64,000 nucleotides of DNA from Sphingopyxis sp. TUF1 (lineage in GTDB: Bacteria > Pseudomonadota > Alphaproteobacteria > Sphingomonadales > Sphingomonadaceae). Below the pieces are notes generated by a model. The model saw only the letters and a program-made list of their open reading frames with translations. It did not search any database and had not been told where the DNA came from. The position numbers and the translations under genes are program-made. This document shows, one piece after another, positions 35,942 to 45,869 of this stretch; within the stretch, counting starts at the first letter, position 1; every line of letters begins with the position of its first letter. The stretch spans positions 992,001-1,056,000 of the forward strand of contig NZ_CP144683.1 of the NCBI RefSeq assembly GCF_036687315.1, read 5' to 3'.

Positions 35942-36829
35942 CTACATCATGAAGCGGACGGAGTTCAGATAATAGGAGGTGATGGGCTGTCCCCCGGCGT
36001 CGAGCGCGGGGGTAAAACGGGCGCGGTTCATGATCCCCCTGCACACCGCATCGTCGAAAGCCTGCGGCCGCGTCGATTGCTGGATGTGACAGCTCGCCGG
36101 CTTGCCTTCGCGATCGACGACGAGCCGGAAAAACACCAGACCCTGACGGCCTTCCCACCGCATTTCCGACGGATAGTCGCTGCTGCTAAGCCATTTTCCG
36201 GGGTTGCCAACCGGCACGGCGCGCCGCGACAAGGTCCGGTGCGCCGCGACGTCGATACCCCAGCCGCGCAACAGGTCATCGGTGCAGGCAGCCAGTGCGC
36301 GTTCAGCAGCGCGCATCGGCCCGGATTCGAGAACCACCGTCTGCTTGCCCGGAATCCGCAGTTCCAGATATTCGATCGCGTCATAAAGCGCTGGATCGAC
36401 GACCGGCAACGGTTGGGTACCGTCGTCCTCGCGGTCCGCGGCGGCCCAAGCAGGATCATGGCCGGTGATGAAAAACCCGCCGACAAGAACGAGCGCTGCC
36501 TTGCCGCTCTCCACCGTCGCCGGTTCGAATGCCTTGTCAAAGGGCTGATCGCCGGGCCCGAATCGCAGCGTGATACGGCGATTGTCGCTGCGCACCTTCA
36601 GCGGATTGCCGACCAGCGTCATATTGACGCGCGGCCCTGGCTGGAACCGGTCGAGCAGGAGCAAAACCTCCTCATCGCCGGTGCCAAACGACCGCGCGAG
36701 GCGGCAGCTGTCAGGGGCATAGTTGACGTGCCACTTCGACGAAGGTGCGAGCCGCAGCGGCTCCTTTGCGGCGGCCGCGGGTGCGGCGATCGCGGCCACC
36801 AGGGCCAATATTGCCAGACGATCGTTCAT
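35942..36829 (-). CDS. Exported protein with TonB C-terminal domain
   Basis: A 295-residue protein with a signal peptide (MNDRLAILALVAAIAAPAAA) and a long N-terminal periplasmic region of unknown role. The last 90 residues are a TonB C-terminal fold (YPSEMRWEGRQGLVFFRLVV, GKPASCHIQQSTRPQAFDDA, RARFTPALDAGGQPITSYYL). No N-terminal TM anchor plus Pro-rich spacer typical of genuine TonB is present, so it likely belongs to the exported TonB-domain relatives rather than energising receptors. Neighbours are convergent (PhnA-like) and a DUF389 gene on the same strand 200 bp upstream. Confidence 0.85.
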   Translation of the reverse strand: MNDRLAILALVAAIAAPAAAAKEPLRLAPSSKWHVNYAPDSCRLARSFGTGDEEVLLLLDRFQPGPRVNMTLVGNPLKVRSDNRRITLRFGPGDQPFDKAFEPATVESGKAALVLVGGFFITGHDPAWAAADREDDGTQPLPVVDPALYDAIEYLELRIPGKQTVVLESGPMRAAERALAACTDDLLRGWGIDVAAHRTLSRRAVPVGNPGKWLSSSDYPSEMRWEGRQGLVFFRLVVDREGKPASCHIQQSTRPQAFDDAVCRGIMNRARFTPALDAGGQPITSYYLNSVRFMM

Positions 36830-37036
36830 ATTGCCCCCTTTTGTCCGAGAGCCAGCTTATCGCACTGGATCGAAAGAACAATCAGCCGATTGCACCGTAG
36901 GAGGTATAATCTTCAACATGCGCATTGGCACGGCGGAAGCCGGTAAAGCTCATGCTCGCCGACAGGCCGAGGGCCTCGATTGTTCGGCGACAAAAATGTG
37001 ACCGGCCGATGACGCGCCGTGCCGATGCGCAGACGC

Positions 37037-38407
37037 CTATTCGGCCGCAGGGGCTTCGGCCGCCGCTTCGTCCCCGGGCTCCTCGGCCGCCGTCAGCGCG
37101 CCGTTCTGGACAAGCCAGCGCGGATAGCCCGTCTGCACCGCCGCCATGATGCGGTCGATCGCGGCGGCGACCTGTTCGCCCTCGGCCTCGCGGTCGCGCT
37201 GAACGATGACGCGGCGCGCTTGCGGGTCGATCAGCACGCGGTCGCGGCGGACGAGTTCGCCCACGGTCAGTCCGGCGAGGATCGCGCGTGAATCTTCTTC
37301 GCGCTGTTCGAGCGTCGCGAGGCGGCGGTTGAGTTGTTCTTCGACCTGCACCGCAGCATTCGTCTGTTGCCTGAGCTGGACGATGCTGACGCGCGCCTCG
37401 CGATCGAGCGCCTTGCGGATCCGTTCGGCGAGCGCGGTATCGAGCTTTGCCGCGTAGCGATCGACGAGCACCACGCCATCGACCGCTACCGCGTCGCGCT
37501 CCATGCGGACATTCATACTATCGACGCGGTCGCTTTCGCCCAGCAACGCACGCAGTTCGGTCTGCACCACCGACCGCGCGCGCACTTCGCCCGCGAGGCT
37601 GTTGAGCGTGAGCGCAAGCGGAATCGACAAGATGCCGAGCGTTACCACGATGCCCGCGACCTGCATGGCCGTATGCTGCGGCGTCAGCGACGGCCCGAAG
37701 CGATTGATGCGCGCAATGATCGTCGCCGCAAAGGCAATCGCGAGCGTGTTCGTCAGGAACAGCAGTGCGGCGCCGACGGCAAAGTCGAAGCGCCCCGTTG
37801 CGAGGCCGAAACCGATCGTCGACAGCGGCGGCACCAGCGCCGTCGCGATCGCGACGCCCACCATCACCCCCGAAAGCTTGCGCATGATCGCATAGACGCC
37901 GGCGATGCCGCCGACGACCGCGACGCCAAGGTCCAGCAGGGTCGGCTCCGTTCGTGCGCGAAGTTCGGGCGTAACGTCGCGGATCGGCGACAGCCAGATC
38001 AGCACCATCGCGACGAGGATCGCGAGCGCCATGCCCGCGGCCATCGTTACCAGCGACCGCTTGATAAGATTGCTTTCGAGCGTCGCGAGGCCGAACCCGA
38101 TGCCCATAATCGGGCCGAGCAACGGCGAAACGAGCATGGCCCCGATGACGACCGGCGCCGAGCTTTGCAGCAGCCCCAGCGTCGCGATCGCCGACGACAG
38201 CGTGATCAGCAGCAGGAATTTCCTGTCGAGGCGGGCGTCGCGCGCGACGCTGGCCAGGACAACCGCGCGGCCATGGTCGCTGCCAACGCCGTCGTCGTCG
38301 CTGTCGTCCTCGGCATCGCTGGTCTCACCCCGACGGGCCGACCGGCGACCACCGGCATTGAACGGCGCATCGCCGAGGCCCGGCACGCCAGGATGATGGC
38401 CGGCCAT
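37037..38407 (-). CDS. DUF389 (TIGR00341-like) integral membrane protein
   Basis: A 456-residue membrane protein. After an acidic N-terminal tail it shows the family core: LLLITLSSAIATLGLLQSSA, PVVIGAMLVSPLLGPIMGIG, GVYAIMRKLSGVMVGVAIAT and LVPPLSTIGFGLATGRFDFA, with about six spans. A periplasmic or cytosolic C-terminal region (residues about 265-440) follows with a coiled-coil stretch (QVEEQLNRRLATLEQREEDS). The family is widespread, and no function is assigned. It begins 11 bp after etfA ends, on the same strand, and may be read through from etfBA. Confidence 0.88.
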   Translation of the reverse strand: MAGHHPGVPGLGDAPFNAGGRRSARRGETSDAEDDSDDDGVGSDHGRAVVLASVARDARLDRKFLLLITLSSAIATLGLLQSSAPVVIGAMLVSPLLGPIMGIGFGLATLESNLIKRSLVTMAAGMALAILVAMVLIWLSPIRDVTPELRARTEPTLLDLGVAVVGGIAGVYAIMRKLSGVMVGVAIATALVPPLSTIGFGLATGRFDFAVGAALLFLTNTLAIAFAATIIARINRFGPSLTPQHTAMQVAGIVVTLGILSIPLALTLNSLAGEVRARSVVQTELRALLGESDRVDSMNVRMERDAVAVDGVVLVDRYAAKLDTALAERIRKALDREARVSIVQLRQQTNAAVQVEEQLNRRLATLEQREEDSRAILAGLTVGELVRRDRVLIDPQARRVIVQRDREAEGEQVAAAIDRIMAAVQTGYPRWLVQNGALTAAEEPGDEAAAEAPAAE

Positions 38408-38418
38408 GGCGCGGCGGG

Positions 38419-39348
38419 TCAGATCTTGCCGGTCAGTTCGGGCACCGCGCTGAACAGGTCAGCGACGAGGCCGAAGTCGGCGACCTGAAAGATCGGCGCA
38501 TCCTCGTCCTTGTTGATCGCGACGATGGTTTTGGAATCTTTCATGCCCGCAAGGTGCTGGATCGCACCCGAAATGCCGATGGCGAAATAAACCTCCGGCG
38601 CGACGATCTTGCCGGTCTGGCCGACCTGATAGTCGTTGGGAACATAGCCCGCGTCGACCGCGGCGCGGCTGGCGCCGAGCGCGGCGTTGAGCTTGTCGGC
38701 GAGCGGCACGATGACTTCCTGATACTTCTCGCTCGAACCCAGCGCGCGGCCGCCCGACACGATGATCTTCGCCGAGGTGAGTTCGGGGCGATCCTGCTTG
38801 GCGATCTCGGCGCCGACGAAGCTCGAGATACCGGCATCGCTGCCGCCACCGACCGCTTCGATGCTGCCCGAACCGCCCGTGGTCGCCGCCTTGTCGAACG
38901 CGGTGCCGCGCACGGTCAGGACCAGCTTGGCGTCCGACGATTCGACGGTCGCAATCGCGTTGCCGGCGTAGATCGGGCGGGTGAAAGTCTTCGGACCTTC
39001 GACCGACAGAATTTCGCTGATCTGCATCACGTCGAGAAGCGCGGCGACGCGCGGCGCGATATTCTTGCCGGTCGTGGTCGCGGGTGCGACGAACGCATCA
39101 TGCGACGACATCAATTCAGCGACGAGCGGCGCGATATTTTCGGGCAGATTGTGACCGAAAGCGGCATTGTCGGCGACATGCACCTTGCCGACGCCTGCAA
39201 TCTGCGCGGCATCCTTGGCCACGCCATCGACGCCCGAACCGGCGACGAGCAGATGGACCTCGCCGAGCTTCGACGCGGCGGTCACCGCGGCAAGCGTGGC
39301 ATCCTTGACGGCGGTGCCGTCATGTTCGACCCAAACCAGAGTTTTCAT
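38419..39348 (-). CDS. etfA: Electron transfer flavoprotein, alpha subunit
   Basis: EtfA holds the FAD of the ETF heterodimer that passes electrons from acyl-CoA dehydrogenases to the respiratory chain. The 309-residue protein starts [20 protein letters not shown]. The C-terminal FAD-binding part contains [60 protein letters not shown] and [20 protein letters not shown], all family hallmarks. etfB lies upstream, separated by a family C repeat of about 75 bp. Confidence 0.97.
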   Translation of the reverse strand: MKTLVWVEHDGTAVKDATLAAVTAASKLGEVHLLVAGSGVDGVAKDAAQIAGVGKVHVADNAAFGHNLPENIAPLVAELMSSHDAFVAPATTTGKNIAPRVAALLDVMQISEILSVEGPKTFTRPIYAGNAIATVESSDAKLVLTVRGTAFDKAATTGGSGSIEAVGGGSDAGISSFVGAEIAKQDRPELTSAKIIVSGGRALGSSEKYQEVIVPLADKLNAALGASRAAVDAGYVPNDYQVGQTGKIVAPEVYFAIGISGAIQHLAGMKDSKTIVAINKDEDAPIFQVADFGLVADLFSAVPELTGKI

Positions 39349-39367
39349 ATCTAAACTTCCCTCTATT

Positions 39368-39442
39368 CCGTTCGGGCTGAGCCTGTCGAAGCCCTGTTTT
39401 TCTTCAAGAAGAACGGCCCTTCGACAAGCTCAGGGCGAACGG
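39368..39442. repeat. Paired palindrome, family C, between etfB and etfA
   Basis: Arms CCGTTCGGGCTGAGCCTGTC and GACAAGCTCAGGGCGAACGG (inverted, with a few mismatches) flank a short spacer containing TTTTTCTTCAAGAAGAA. The element separates two genes that must be made in equal amounts, so it may influence differential expression within the operon. Confidence 0.85.
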
Positions 39443-39455
39443 GGGTTGGAATATC

Positions 39456-40205
39456 TTAGCTGTGGACGCCCATCGCTTTGAGCTTGGCAACCAGTTCGTC
39501 GACATCGGCGACCTTGACGCCCGCCGAGCGGACGGGCGGTTCCGAAACCTTGACCGTCTTGACGCGCGGCGCGGTATCGACGCCATAATCGGCGGGTGAC
39601 TTCACATCGAGCGGCTTCGACTTCGCCTTCATGATGTTCGGCAGCGAAGCATAGCGCGGTTCGTTGAGGCGAAGGTCGGTGGTGACGATCGCGGGAAGCT
39701 TGAGCTTCACCGTCTCGAGGCCGCCGTCGACTTCGCGCGTCACGCTGACATGCTCCCCGTCGACATTCACCGCGCTGGCAAAGGTGCCCTGCGCCCAGCC
39801 AGTGAGCGCAGCCAGCATCTGGCCGGTCTGATTGTTGTCGCCGTCGATCGCCTGCTTGCCGAGAATGACAAGGCCGGGGGCTTCGGCGTCGGCGATGGCT
39901 TTGAGGATCTTTGCAATCGCCAGCGGCTCAACCTCATCGTCGGTCTGGACGAGGATCGCGCGGTCGGCGCCCATCGCGAGCGCGGTGCGCAGCGTTTCCT
40001 GCGCCTTGGCCGGGCCAATCGACACCGCGACGATCTCGGTCGCGACACCCTTTTCCTTCAGGCGGATCGCTTCTTCGACTGCGATCTCGTCGAACGGGTT
40101 CATCGACATTTTGACATTGGCGAGGTCAACGCCGGTGCCGTCGGCCTTCACTCGCGGCTTGACGTTGTAATCGAGCACCCGCTTCACGGGGACGAGGATT
40201 TTCAT
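39456..40205 (-). CDS. etfB: Electron transfer flavoprotein, beta subunit
   Basis: EtfB binds AMP and contacts the dehydrogenases. The 249-residue protein opens [20 protein letters not shown], with [20 protein letters not shown] and [20 protein letters not shown] (signature region) and the C-terminal recognition-loop area [20 protein letters not shown]. It is first in the etfBA operon. A 22-bp near-palindrome with core CGTTTACGTAAACG lies 45 bp upstream. Confidence 0.97.
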   Translation of the reverse strand: MKILVPVKRVLDYNVKPRVKADGTGVDLANVKMSMNPFDEIAVEEAIRLKEKGVATEIVAVSIGPAKAQETLRTALAMGADRAILVQTDDEVEPLAIAKILKAIADAEAPGLVILGKQAIDGDNNQTGQMLAALTGWAQGTFASAVNVDGEHVSVTREVDGGLETVKLKLPAIVTTDLRLNEPRYASLPNIMKAKSKPLDVKSPADYGVDTAPRVKTVKVSEPPVRSAGVKVADVDELVAKLKAMGVHS

Positions 40206-40249
40206 GGGCTCAAAGCTCCTCTCAGCAAATTGTGCACTGCGCCATAATT

Positions 40250-40271
40250 GGCGTTTACGTAAACGTCAACC
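40250..40271. promoter_or_regulatory. LiuR-like palindrome upstream of etfBA
   Basis: TTGGCGTTTAC-GTAAACGTCAA is palindromic apart from one pair; its inner 14 bp are perfect (40254-40267). It resembles the site type reported for the MerR-family regulator LiuR of branched-chain amino acid and fatty acid catabolism, whose regulon often includes etf genes. The match is recalled, not computed. Confidence 0.55.
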
Positions 40272-40286
40272 AGTGGTCCCCGATTA

Positions 40287-40467
40287 CCTTCTCCCTTGAG
40301 GGGAGAAGGATAGGGAGCCTTATCGCCGCAGGCGATTAGGCGGACTTGGATGAGGGTTAGCGGAGCAAAGCTCCGCGCGAGCCGTTGGCTCGCTTACCCC
40401 TCACCCAGCTTCGACTAGCGAGCAAGCTCGCAAGTCTCCGCAACCCTCTCCCGCAAGGGGAGAGGGT
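40287..40467. repeat. Dispersed repeat, family F, between etfB and sucC
   Basis: End hairpins CCTTCTCCC...GGGAGAAGG (40287-40309) and CCCTCTCCC...GGGAGAGGG (40444-40466) enclose about 130 bp with internal symmetric parts (AGCGGAGCAAAGCTCCGC, AGCGAGCAAGCTCGC). The sucC-proximal hairpin begins 12 bp after the sucC stop and may act as its terminator. Nothing else is seen in the 273-bp gap besides the etf promoter. Confidence 0.85.
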
Positions 40468-40478
40468 TTAATCGGTCA

Positions 40479-41687
<1,209 letters not shown>

Positions 41688-41814
41688 GAGGTCTGCCGGG
41701 CCTTTCGACTCTGGAAGGAGAGAAGATCGGCGCCGCCTAAGCACAAGTTGCGCAGCAAGGCTACCCCTGCCGCGCCCAGTTTATCTTGGATGGGCCAAAG
41801 CTCGGCCTATGGCA

Positions 41815-42126
41815 TCACCGCAGCGCGCAAACGGCTGCCGAGCTGGTCGATACCGCCAATATCTCCGGATCCTTGAGCGCGCGCACCTTGTGCAGGAACT
41901 GCGCAAGCGTCAGGTCGGTAATATGCTTGTCCTTGAGACTGCCCAGCGAAGCCAGGCGGCGAAGCTGGAGCAACGACAGTCGGTCGACCATGCGTTCGGC
42001 CATGCACGCCGACATCGCTTTCGACAGCCCGGCATTGTTGAGCCCTGTGCGCAGCCGCGTCTCGGGTGTCGCGCAGGCCGACAGGAGGAGGACCAGCGCG
42101 GCGGCCGGCACAATGGCGCGTTTCAT
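41815..42126 (-). CDS. Small lipoprotein of unknown function
   Basis: A 103-residue protein with a lipoprotein signal (MKRAIVPAAALVLLLSAC, Cys18). The mature part is mostly helical: TGLNNAGLSKAMSACMAERM and VDRLSLLQLRRLASLGSLKD, with two more cysteines. I do not recognise a family. It is encoded 7 bp after the beta-lactamase-like gene on the same strand, so the two are likely co-expressed and both localise to the outer envelope. Confidence 0.75.
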   Translation of the reverse strand: MKRAIVPAAALVLLLSACATPETRLRTGLNNAGLSKAMSACMAERMVDRLSLLQLRRLASLGSLKDKHITDLTLAQFLHKVRALKDPEILAVSTSSAAVCALR

Positions 42127-42133
42127 GGCACGA

Positions 42134-43303
42134 TCACTTTCCGTGAAATTCGGCGACGGCGCCCGACACCGCCTGCATCAGCTCCATCCGCGCGGGCACC
42201 GATGCCGTGGTGTCGCCCAACAGCACGACGATCGCATAGCGGGTGCCATCGGGCGCGGTCGCGATACCGATGTCGTTATAGCCAGCGGTCGCGCCCTTGT
42301 AATTCTGGCCCGTTCCCGTCTTGTGCAGAAATTTCCAGCCCGCCGGAAGTCCGGCCTTGAGCCGCTGCGGTCCGCTCTTGGTCCGGCTCATCACGTCGAG
42401 CACATATTCAGTCGATTCGGGCGATAACAGCGCGCCCCGCGCGAGCCGGGTCAGCGCGCTGGCGATCGCCGCGGGGCTCGCGCCATCGGGCGGATTGGCA
42501 AGATAGGCGTTGCGCGCCGCCAGCCGTATCGAATCGGGCAGCGCCGCGCGCGCCTGTTCAAAATTGCGGCCGACCGAATAGGCCTGCTGCCATTTGAGGC
42601 CCGCGGTCCCCGCCTGAAGCAATCGCTCGCCAGGGCCGAAACGGATCGCGCCGAGCGCCTTGTTGTCGATGAAGCGCCGCACCGCTTCGGGGCCCCCGAC
42701 AGTACGCAGCAAGCTGTCGTTCGCGGTATTATCGCTGCGCGTGATCGCGGTTTCGATAAGCTCGCGTACGCTCATCGTCACCGACCCTTCGGCGCGGACG
42801 CGCGCCGCGAGCGGCTGATAAAAGAGCGTGAGATCCTCAGGCCCGATGCGCACACGCTGGTCGAGCGTGAGCCGTCCCCGATCGACAGCGTCGAGCGCGG
42901 TCAGCACGACCCAAAGTTTCGATACGCTTTGCTGCGGAAACAGGTCGCCCCCGCGCTGCGCCAATGCCCATTCGCCGTCGATCCTCTGGACGGCGATACC
43001 CGTCTTGCCGGGAAAGGCACGCCACAGTGCCTCGATGCGATCCTGCAACCCGGCGGGCGCGCGACGAAAGCCGGGGTCGACCGGCCCCGAAACGCGCGGC
43101 ATTGCTGCAGGCACCGGCTGCCCGATCGGCACCGTTACCGACCCACTCGGTCCGCGCGCCGCCTGAGGCTGCTTTTGCGGTTGTTGCTGCGGCGCCTGCG
43201 CGCGCGGAACTGGGATGACGGCGGCGCTGCTGACGCAGCCCGCGAGCACCGCGGCGCTCATCATAATCGCGAGGAGCTGCCTGCCGGAAAACTCAACCTT
43301 CAT
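42134..43303 (-). CDS. Class A beta-lactamase-fold serine hydrolase, lipoprotein
   Basis: A 389-residue protein with a lipoprotein signal (ending LAGC, Cys23), a Gln/Pro-rich spacer and a class A fold from about residue 85. The three active-site elements are present: SVSK at 126-129, SDN at 190-192 and KTG at 328-330. The omega-loop Glu of true class A enzymes (ExxLN) is not evident in the expected stretch FGPGERLLQAGTAGLKWQQA, so hydrolytic activity against beta-lactams is doubtful. The ATG at 43303 is preferred because upstream codons are unlike a signal. A small lipoprotein gene follows. Confidence 0.88.
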   Translation of the reverse strand: MKVEFSGRQLLAIMMSAAVLAGCVSSAAVIPVPRAQAPQQQPQKQPQAARGPSGSVTVPIGQPVPAAMPRVSGPVDPGFRRAPAGLQDRIEALWRAFPGKTGIAVQRIDGEWALAQRGGDLFPQQSVSKLWVVLTALDAVDRGRLTLDQRVRIGPEDLTLFYQPLAARVRAEGSVTMSVRELIETAITRSDNTANDSLLRTVGGPEAVRRFIDNKALGAIRFGPGERLLQAGTAGLKWQQAYSVGRNFEQARAALPDSIRLAARNAYLANPPDGASPAAIASALTRLARGALLSPESTEYVLDVMSRTKSGPQRLKAGLPAGWKFLHKTGTGQNYKGATAGYNDIGIATAPDGTRYAIVVLLGDTTASVPARMELMQAVSGAVAEFHGK

Positions 43304-43437
43304 TCGAACCCCGCAATTGCGACCTTTATTACCCCGATCCCCCGTCGGCACCGGATGGTGGTCGCGCACGCGCATTGAGCGGGCCAGCGATTTGCGACGA
43401 ACGATTCTTCCACCGCGATAAGTTGCGGAACCGCAGG

Positions 43438-44103
43438 TCAGGGAGCAGGCGTCGCGCGCACCATGGCAGGAAACAGTCGCTTCAGGGCCGCCAGCTTGGG
43501 CGCATCCCAGCGCAATATATACGCGTTGCGCGGGTTGCGGCGCATGAAATCCTGGTGACCGGCTTCGGCCGGATAAAAGCTTTTGTAGCGTTCGATCGGC
43601 ACGACGATGGGTTTGGCAAAATATCCGCCGCGGCCGATTTGCGTCAGATAGGCGGTCGCAACCTGGCGCTGCACCGCGTCGAGCGGCACGATCGCGGCGC
43701 GATATTGCGGTCCCACATCGGGGCCCTGCCGGTCCTTCAGCGTCGGGTCGGCGACCACCGAAAACAGGATACGCAGCAAGGTGCCGTAACTGACCTGCGT
43801 GGGATCATAGACGATCCGCACCGCCTCGGCATGGCCCGATGCACCGTCGTGCGTCCGTTCATATTGGGCGGTCGTGGCGCTGCCGCCATGATAGCCCGAT
43901 TCGACCGAAATCACGCCTTTCACATGCGAAAAGACGCCCTCGACGCCCCAGAAGCATCCGCCCGCGAGCACCGCGGTCGCGCGCTTCGCGGACACCGCCG
44001 GATCGGTGAGCGCGGCGGGCAGCTTCACGAAGCTTTCGGCCTGCGCCGGCGCGCATTGCGCGAGCAATGCGCCCGCAACGAGCGCCGTAAACGCGCGAAG
44101 CAT
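43438..44103 (-). CDS. msrA: Exported peptide methionine sulfoxide reductase A
   Basis: MsrA repairs S-methionine sulfoxide in proteins. The 221-residue form has a signal peptide (LRAFTALVAGALLAQCAPAQ) and so acts in the periplasm. Catalytic Cys50 lies in AVLAGGCFWGVEGVF; other blocks are SVESGYHGGSATTAQYERTH, GHAEAVRIVYDPTQVSYGTL and GPQYRAAIVPLDAVQ. The C-terminus ends without the extra resolving cysteines of some MsrA forms. A 35-residue membrane peptide is encoded 20 bp upstream on the same strand. Confidence 0.93.
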   Translation of the reverse strand: MLRAFTALVAGALLAQCAPAQAESFVKLPAALTDPAVSAKRATAVLAGGCFWGVEGVFSHVKGVISVESGYHGGSATTAQYERTHDGASGHAEAVRIVYDPTQVSYGTLLRILFSVVADPTLKDRQGPDVGPQYRAAIVPLDAVQRQVATAYLTQIGRGGYFAKPIVVPIERYKSFYPAEAGHQDFMRRNPRNAYILRWDAPKLAALKRLFPAMVRATPAP

Positions 44104-44123
44104 CGACCGGCCGCGTCCTTGCA

Positions 44124-44231
44124 TCAGACCGGAATCGCGACCGCAGGCTGGTTCAAAACGATATAGGTCGCGCCGATCGCAAAGCCGGCGAGCATGGTCA
44201 AAAACCAGTCCGAACGAAGAATGGAGAGCAT
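44124..44231 (-). CDS. Small 35-residue membrane peptide
   Basis: On the minus strand an ATG at 44229-44231 opens a frame of 35 codons (MLSILRSDWFLTMLAGFAIG and then ATYIVLNQPAVAIPV) ending TGA. It has a single hydrophobic segment of about 19 residues preceded by a charged N-terminus, so it should span the inner membrane. GAGG lies five bases before the start. It precedes msrA by 20 bp and may share its transcript. No family is recognised; short proteins of this sort are often missed by annotation. Confidence 0.6.
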   Translation of the reverse strand: MLSILRSDWFLTMLAGFAIGATYIVLNQPAVAIPV

Positions 44232-44447
44232 AGGGGCCTCGTGTCATTATATCTGTTTCGCGGCCTAGGCCGCCTTGGGTACACCGGCGATATGACGCGC
44301 CCCTGCCATATGTTCAGTGATAGCGGTCACTCTATCCAGAATGGCTTACTATCCGGTGAACCGGGTGCTTAACCGTCGTTCAGGTTCAAATAGGGCAGGT
44401 AAAATCTATTTCAAGACCGATCGGTATAAAATATCGCTTACAGTTCT

Positions 44448-44524
44448 CGTCATCCCGGCGAAGGCCGGAATCTCGCTGGTGCATCAGGCCGAGAGGGTGA
44501 AATCCCGGCCTTCGCCGGGATGAC
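44448..44524. repeat. Paired palindrome, family A variant, upstream of the MsrA unit
   Basis: Arms GTCATCCCGGCGAAGGCCGG and CCCGGCCTTCGCCGGGATGA (inverted) flank about 30 bp. It occupies the middle of the 312-bp gap between the MsrA leader peptide and the aminotransferase, in which no gene is seen. Confidence 0.88.
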
Positions 44525-44543
44525 CACTCAGAGAGGAAAGCCG

Positions 44544-45755
44544 TTAGGACAGCGCCGCGCACGCCTGCTGGATCCGCACGCATGCTTCCTTCAGCACCGC
44601 TTCGGACGTCGCGTAAGACACGCGGAACGCCGGCGACAGGCCAAAAGCGGCGCCATGCACCGCAGCGACGCGTGCCGAATCGAGGAAATAGTCGATCAGC
44701 GCCTCGTCGCTGTCGATGACCTGACCCGAAGGTGTTTTCTTGCCCATGCAGCCTGACGCATCGGGATAGACGTAAAAGGCGCCGTCTGGGACCGGACAAT
44801 TGAGGCCGGGCGCGTCGTTGAGCATCGCGACGACCATGTCGCGGCGCTTGCGGAAAGCCGCGTTGCGATCGTCGAGGAACTGCTGCGGCCCGCCGAGCGC
44901 GGCGGCGGCGGCGGCCTGCGCGATCGAGCAAGGGTTCGACGTCGACTGCGACTGAAGCTTGCCCATCGCCTTGATCAGCCAGGCGGGACCGCCCGCATAG
45001 CCGATACGCCAGCCGGTCATCGCATAGGCTTTCGAACAGCCGTTTACCGTCAGGATGCGGTCGATCAGGTCGGGACAGCGCTGCGCGAGCGTCGAAAAGG
45101 CAAAGTCGGCGTACCAGACATGCTCGTACATATCGTCGGTCATCACCATCACATGCGGATGGCGGCGGATGACTTCGCCGATCGCGTCAAGTTCCTCCGG
45201 CGAATAGGCGGCGCCCGACGGGTTCGACGGCGAGTTGAAGATCACCCAGCGCGTCCTGGGCGTGATCGCCGCGTCGAGCTGTTCGGAGGTGATCTTGTAA
45301 TGCTGCGCTGCCGACGCCGCGATGACGACGGGGGTGCCGCCCGCGAAGGCGACGATATCGGGATAGCTGACCCAGTAGGGCGCGGGGATGATGACTTCGT
45401 CGCCGGGATCGACCGTCGCGACGAGGGCGTTGAACAGCGTGTGCTTGCCGCCGACATTGACGGTGATCTGGTCGAGGCCATAGTCGAGGTCGTTGTCGCG
45501 GCGGAACTTGCCGCGGATCGCTTCCTTCAGCGCCACCGTTCCATCGACGAGCGTATATTTGGTTTGCCCGGCACGGATCGCCTCGATCGCCGCTTCCTTG
45601 ACGAAATCGGGGGTGTCGAAATCAGGTTCCCCCGCCGACAGGCCGATGACATCAACGCCTTCGGCCTTCAGCTTGGTAACGCGCGCGGTCATCGCGAGCG
45701 TGGCGGAGGGCTGGATGCGCCCGAGGGCGGCGGAGATATGCGGCTTCAGCGACAT
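44544..45755 (-). CDS. aspC: Aspartate aminotransferase (class I)
   Basis: A 403-residue PLP enzyme that interconverts aspartate and oxaloacetate with glutamate. It starts LKPHISAALGRIQPSATLAM, with the class I motif VIGLSAGEPDFDTPDFVKEA, the PLP region VNVGGKHTLFNALVATVDPG and the lysine-bearing NGCSKAYAMTGWRIGYAGGP. This subfamily (AspC/AatA type of alphaproteobacteria) may also accept prephenate. The ATG at 45755 is selected on N-terminal similarity. Confidence 0.93.
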   Translation of the reverse strand: MSLKPHISAALGRIQPSATLAMTARVTKLKAEGVDVIGLSAGEPDFDTPDFVKEAAIEAIRAGQTKYTLVDGTVALKEAIRGKFRRDNDLDYGLDQITVNVGGKHTLFNALVATVDPGDEVIIPAPYWVSYPDIVAFAGGTPVVIAASAAQHYKITSEQLDAAITPRTRWVIFNSPSNPSGAAYSPEELDAIGEVIRRHPHVMVMTDDMYEHVWYADFAFSTLAQRCPDLIDRILTVNGCSKAYAMTGWRIGYAGGPAWLIKAMGKLQSQSTSNPCSIAQAAAAAALGGPQQFLDDRNAAFRKRRDMVVAMLNDAPGLNCPVPDGAFYVYPDASGCMGKKTPSGQVIDSDEALIDYFLDSARVAAVHGAAFGLSPAFRVSYATSEAVLKEACVRIQQACAALS

Positions 45756-45869
45756 GGAGAGGCGTTCCTTCGCGAGCGGATGGACAGGAAATTGCGCGCG
45801 GCCGCGCCTAAAGCCTCCGTCCGCAAATCGCAAGGCGGCGGCGCGATAATTTCCTATGCAAACGGCAAT

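Noticed and set aside
36905..37001. 27-codon frame after AGGAGG and TATAAT-like sequence upstream of the TonB-domain gene
   Set aside because: The ribosome binding site is 13 bases away and the sequence does not look protein-like; no proper -35 element is spaced correctly.
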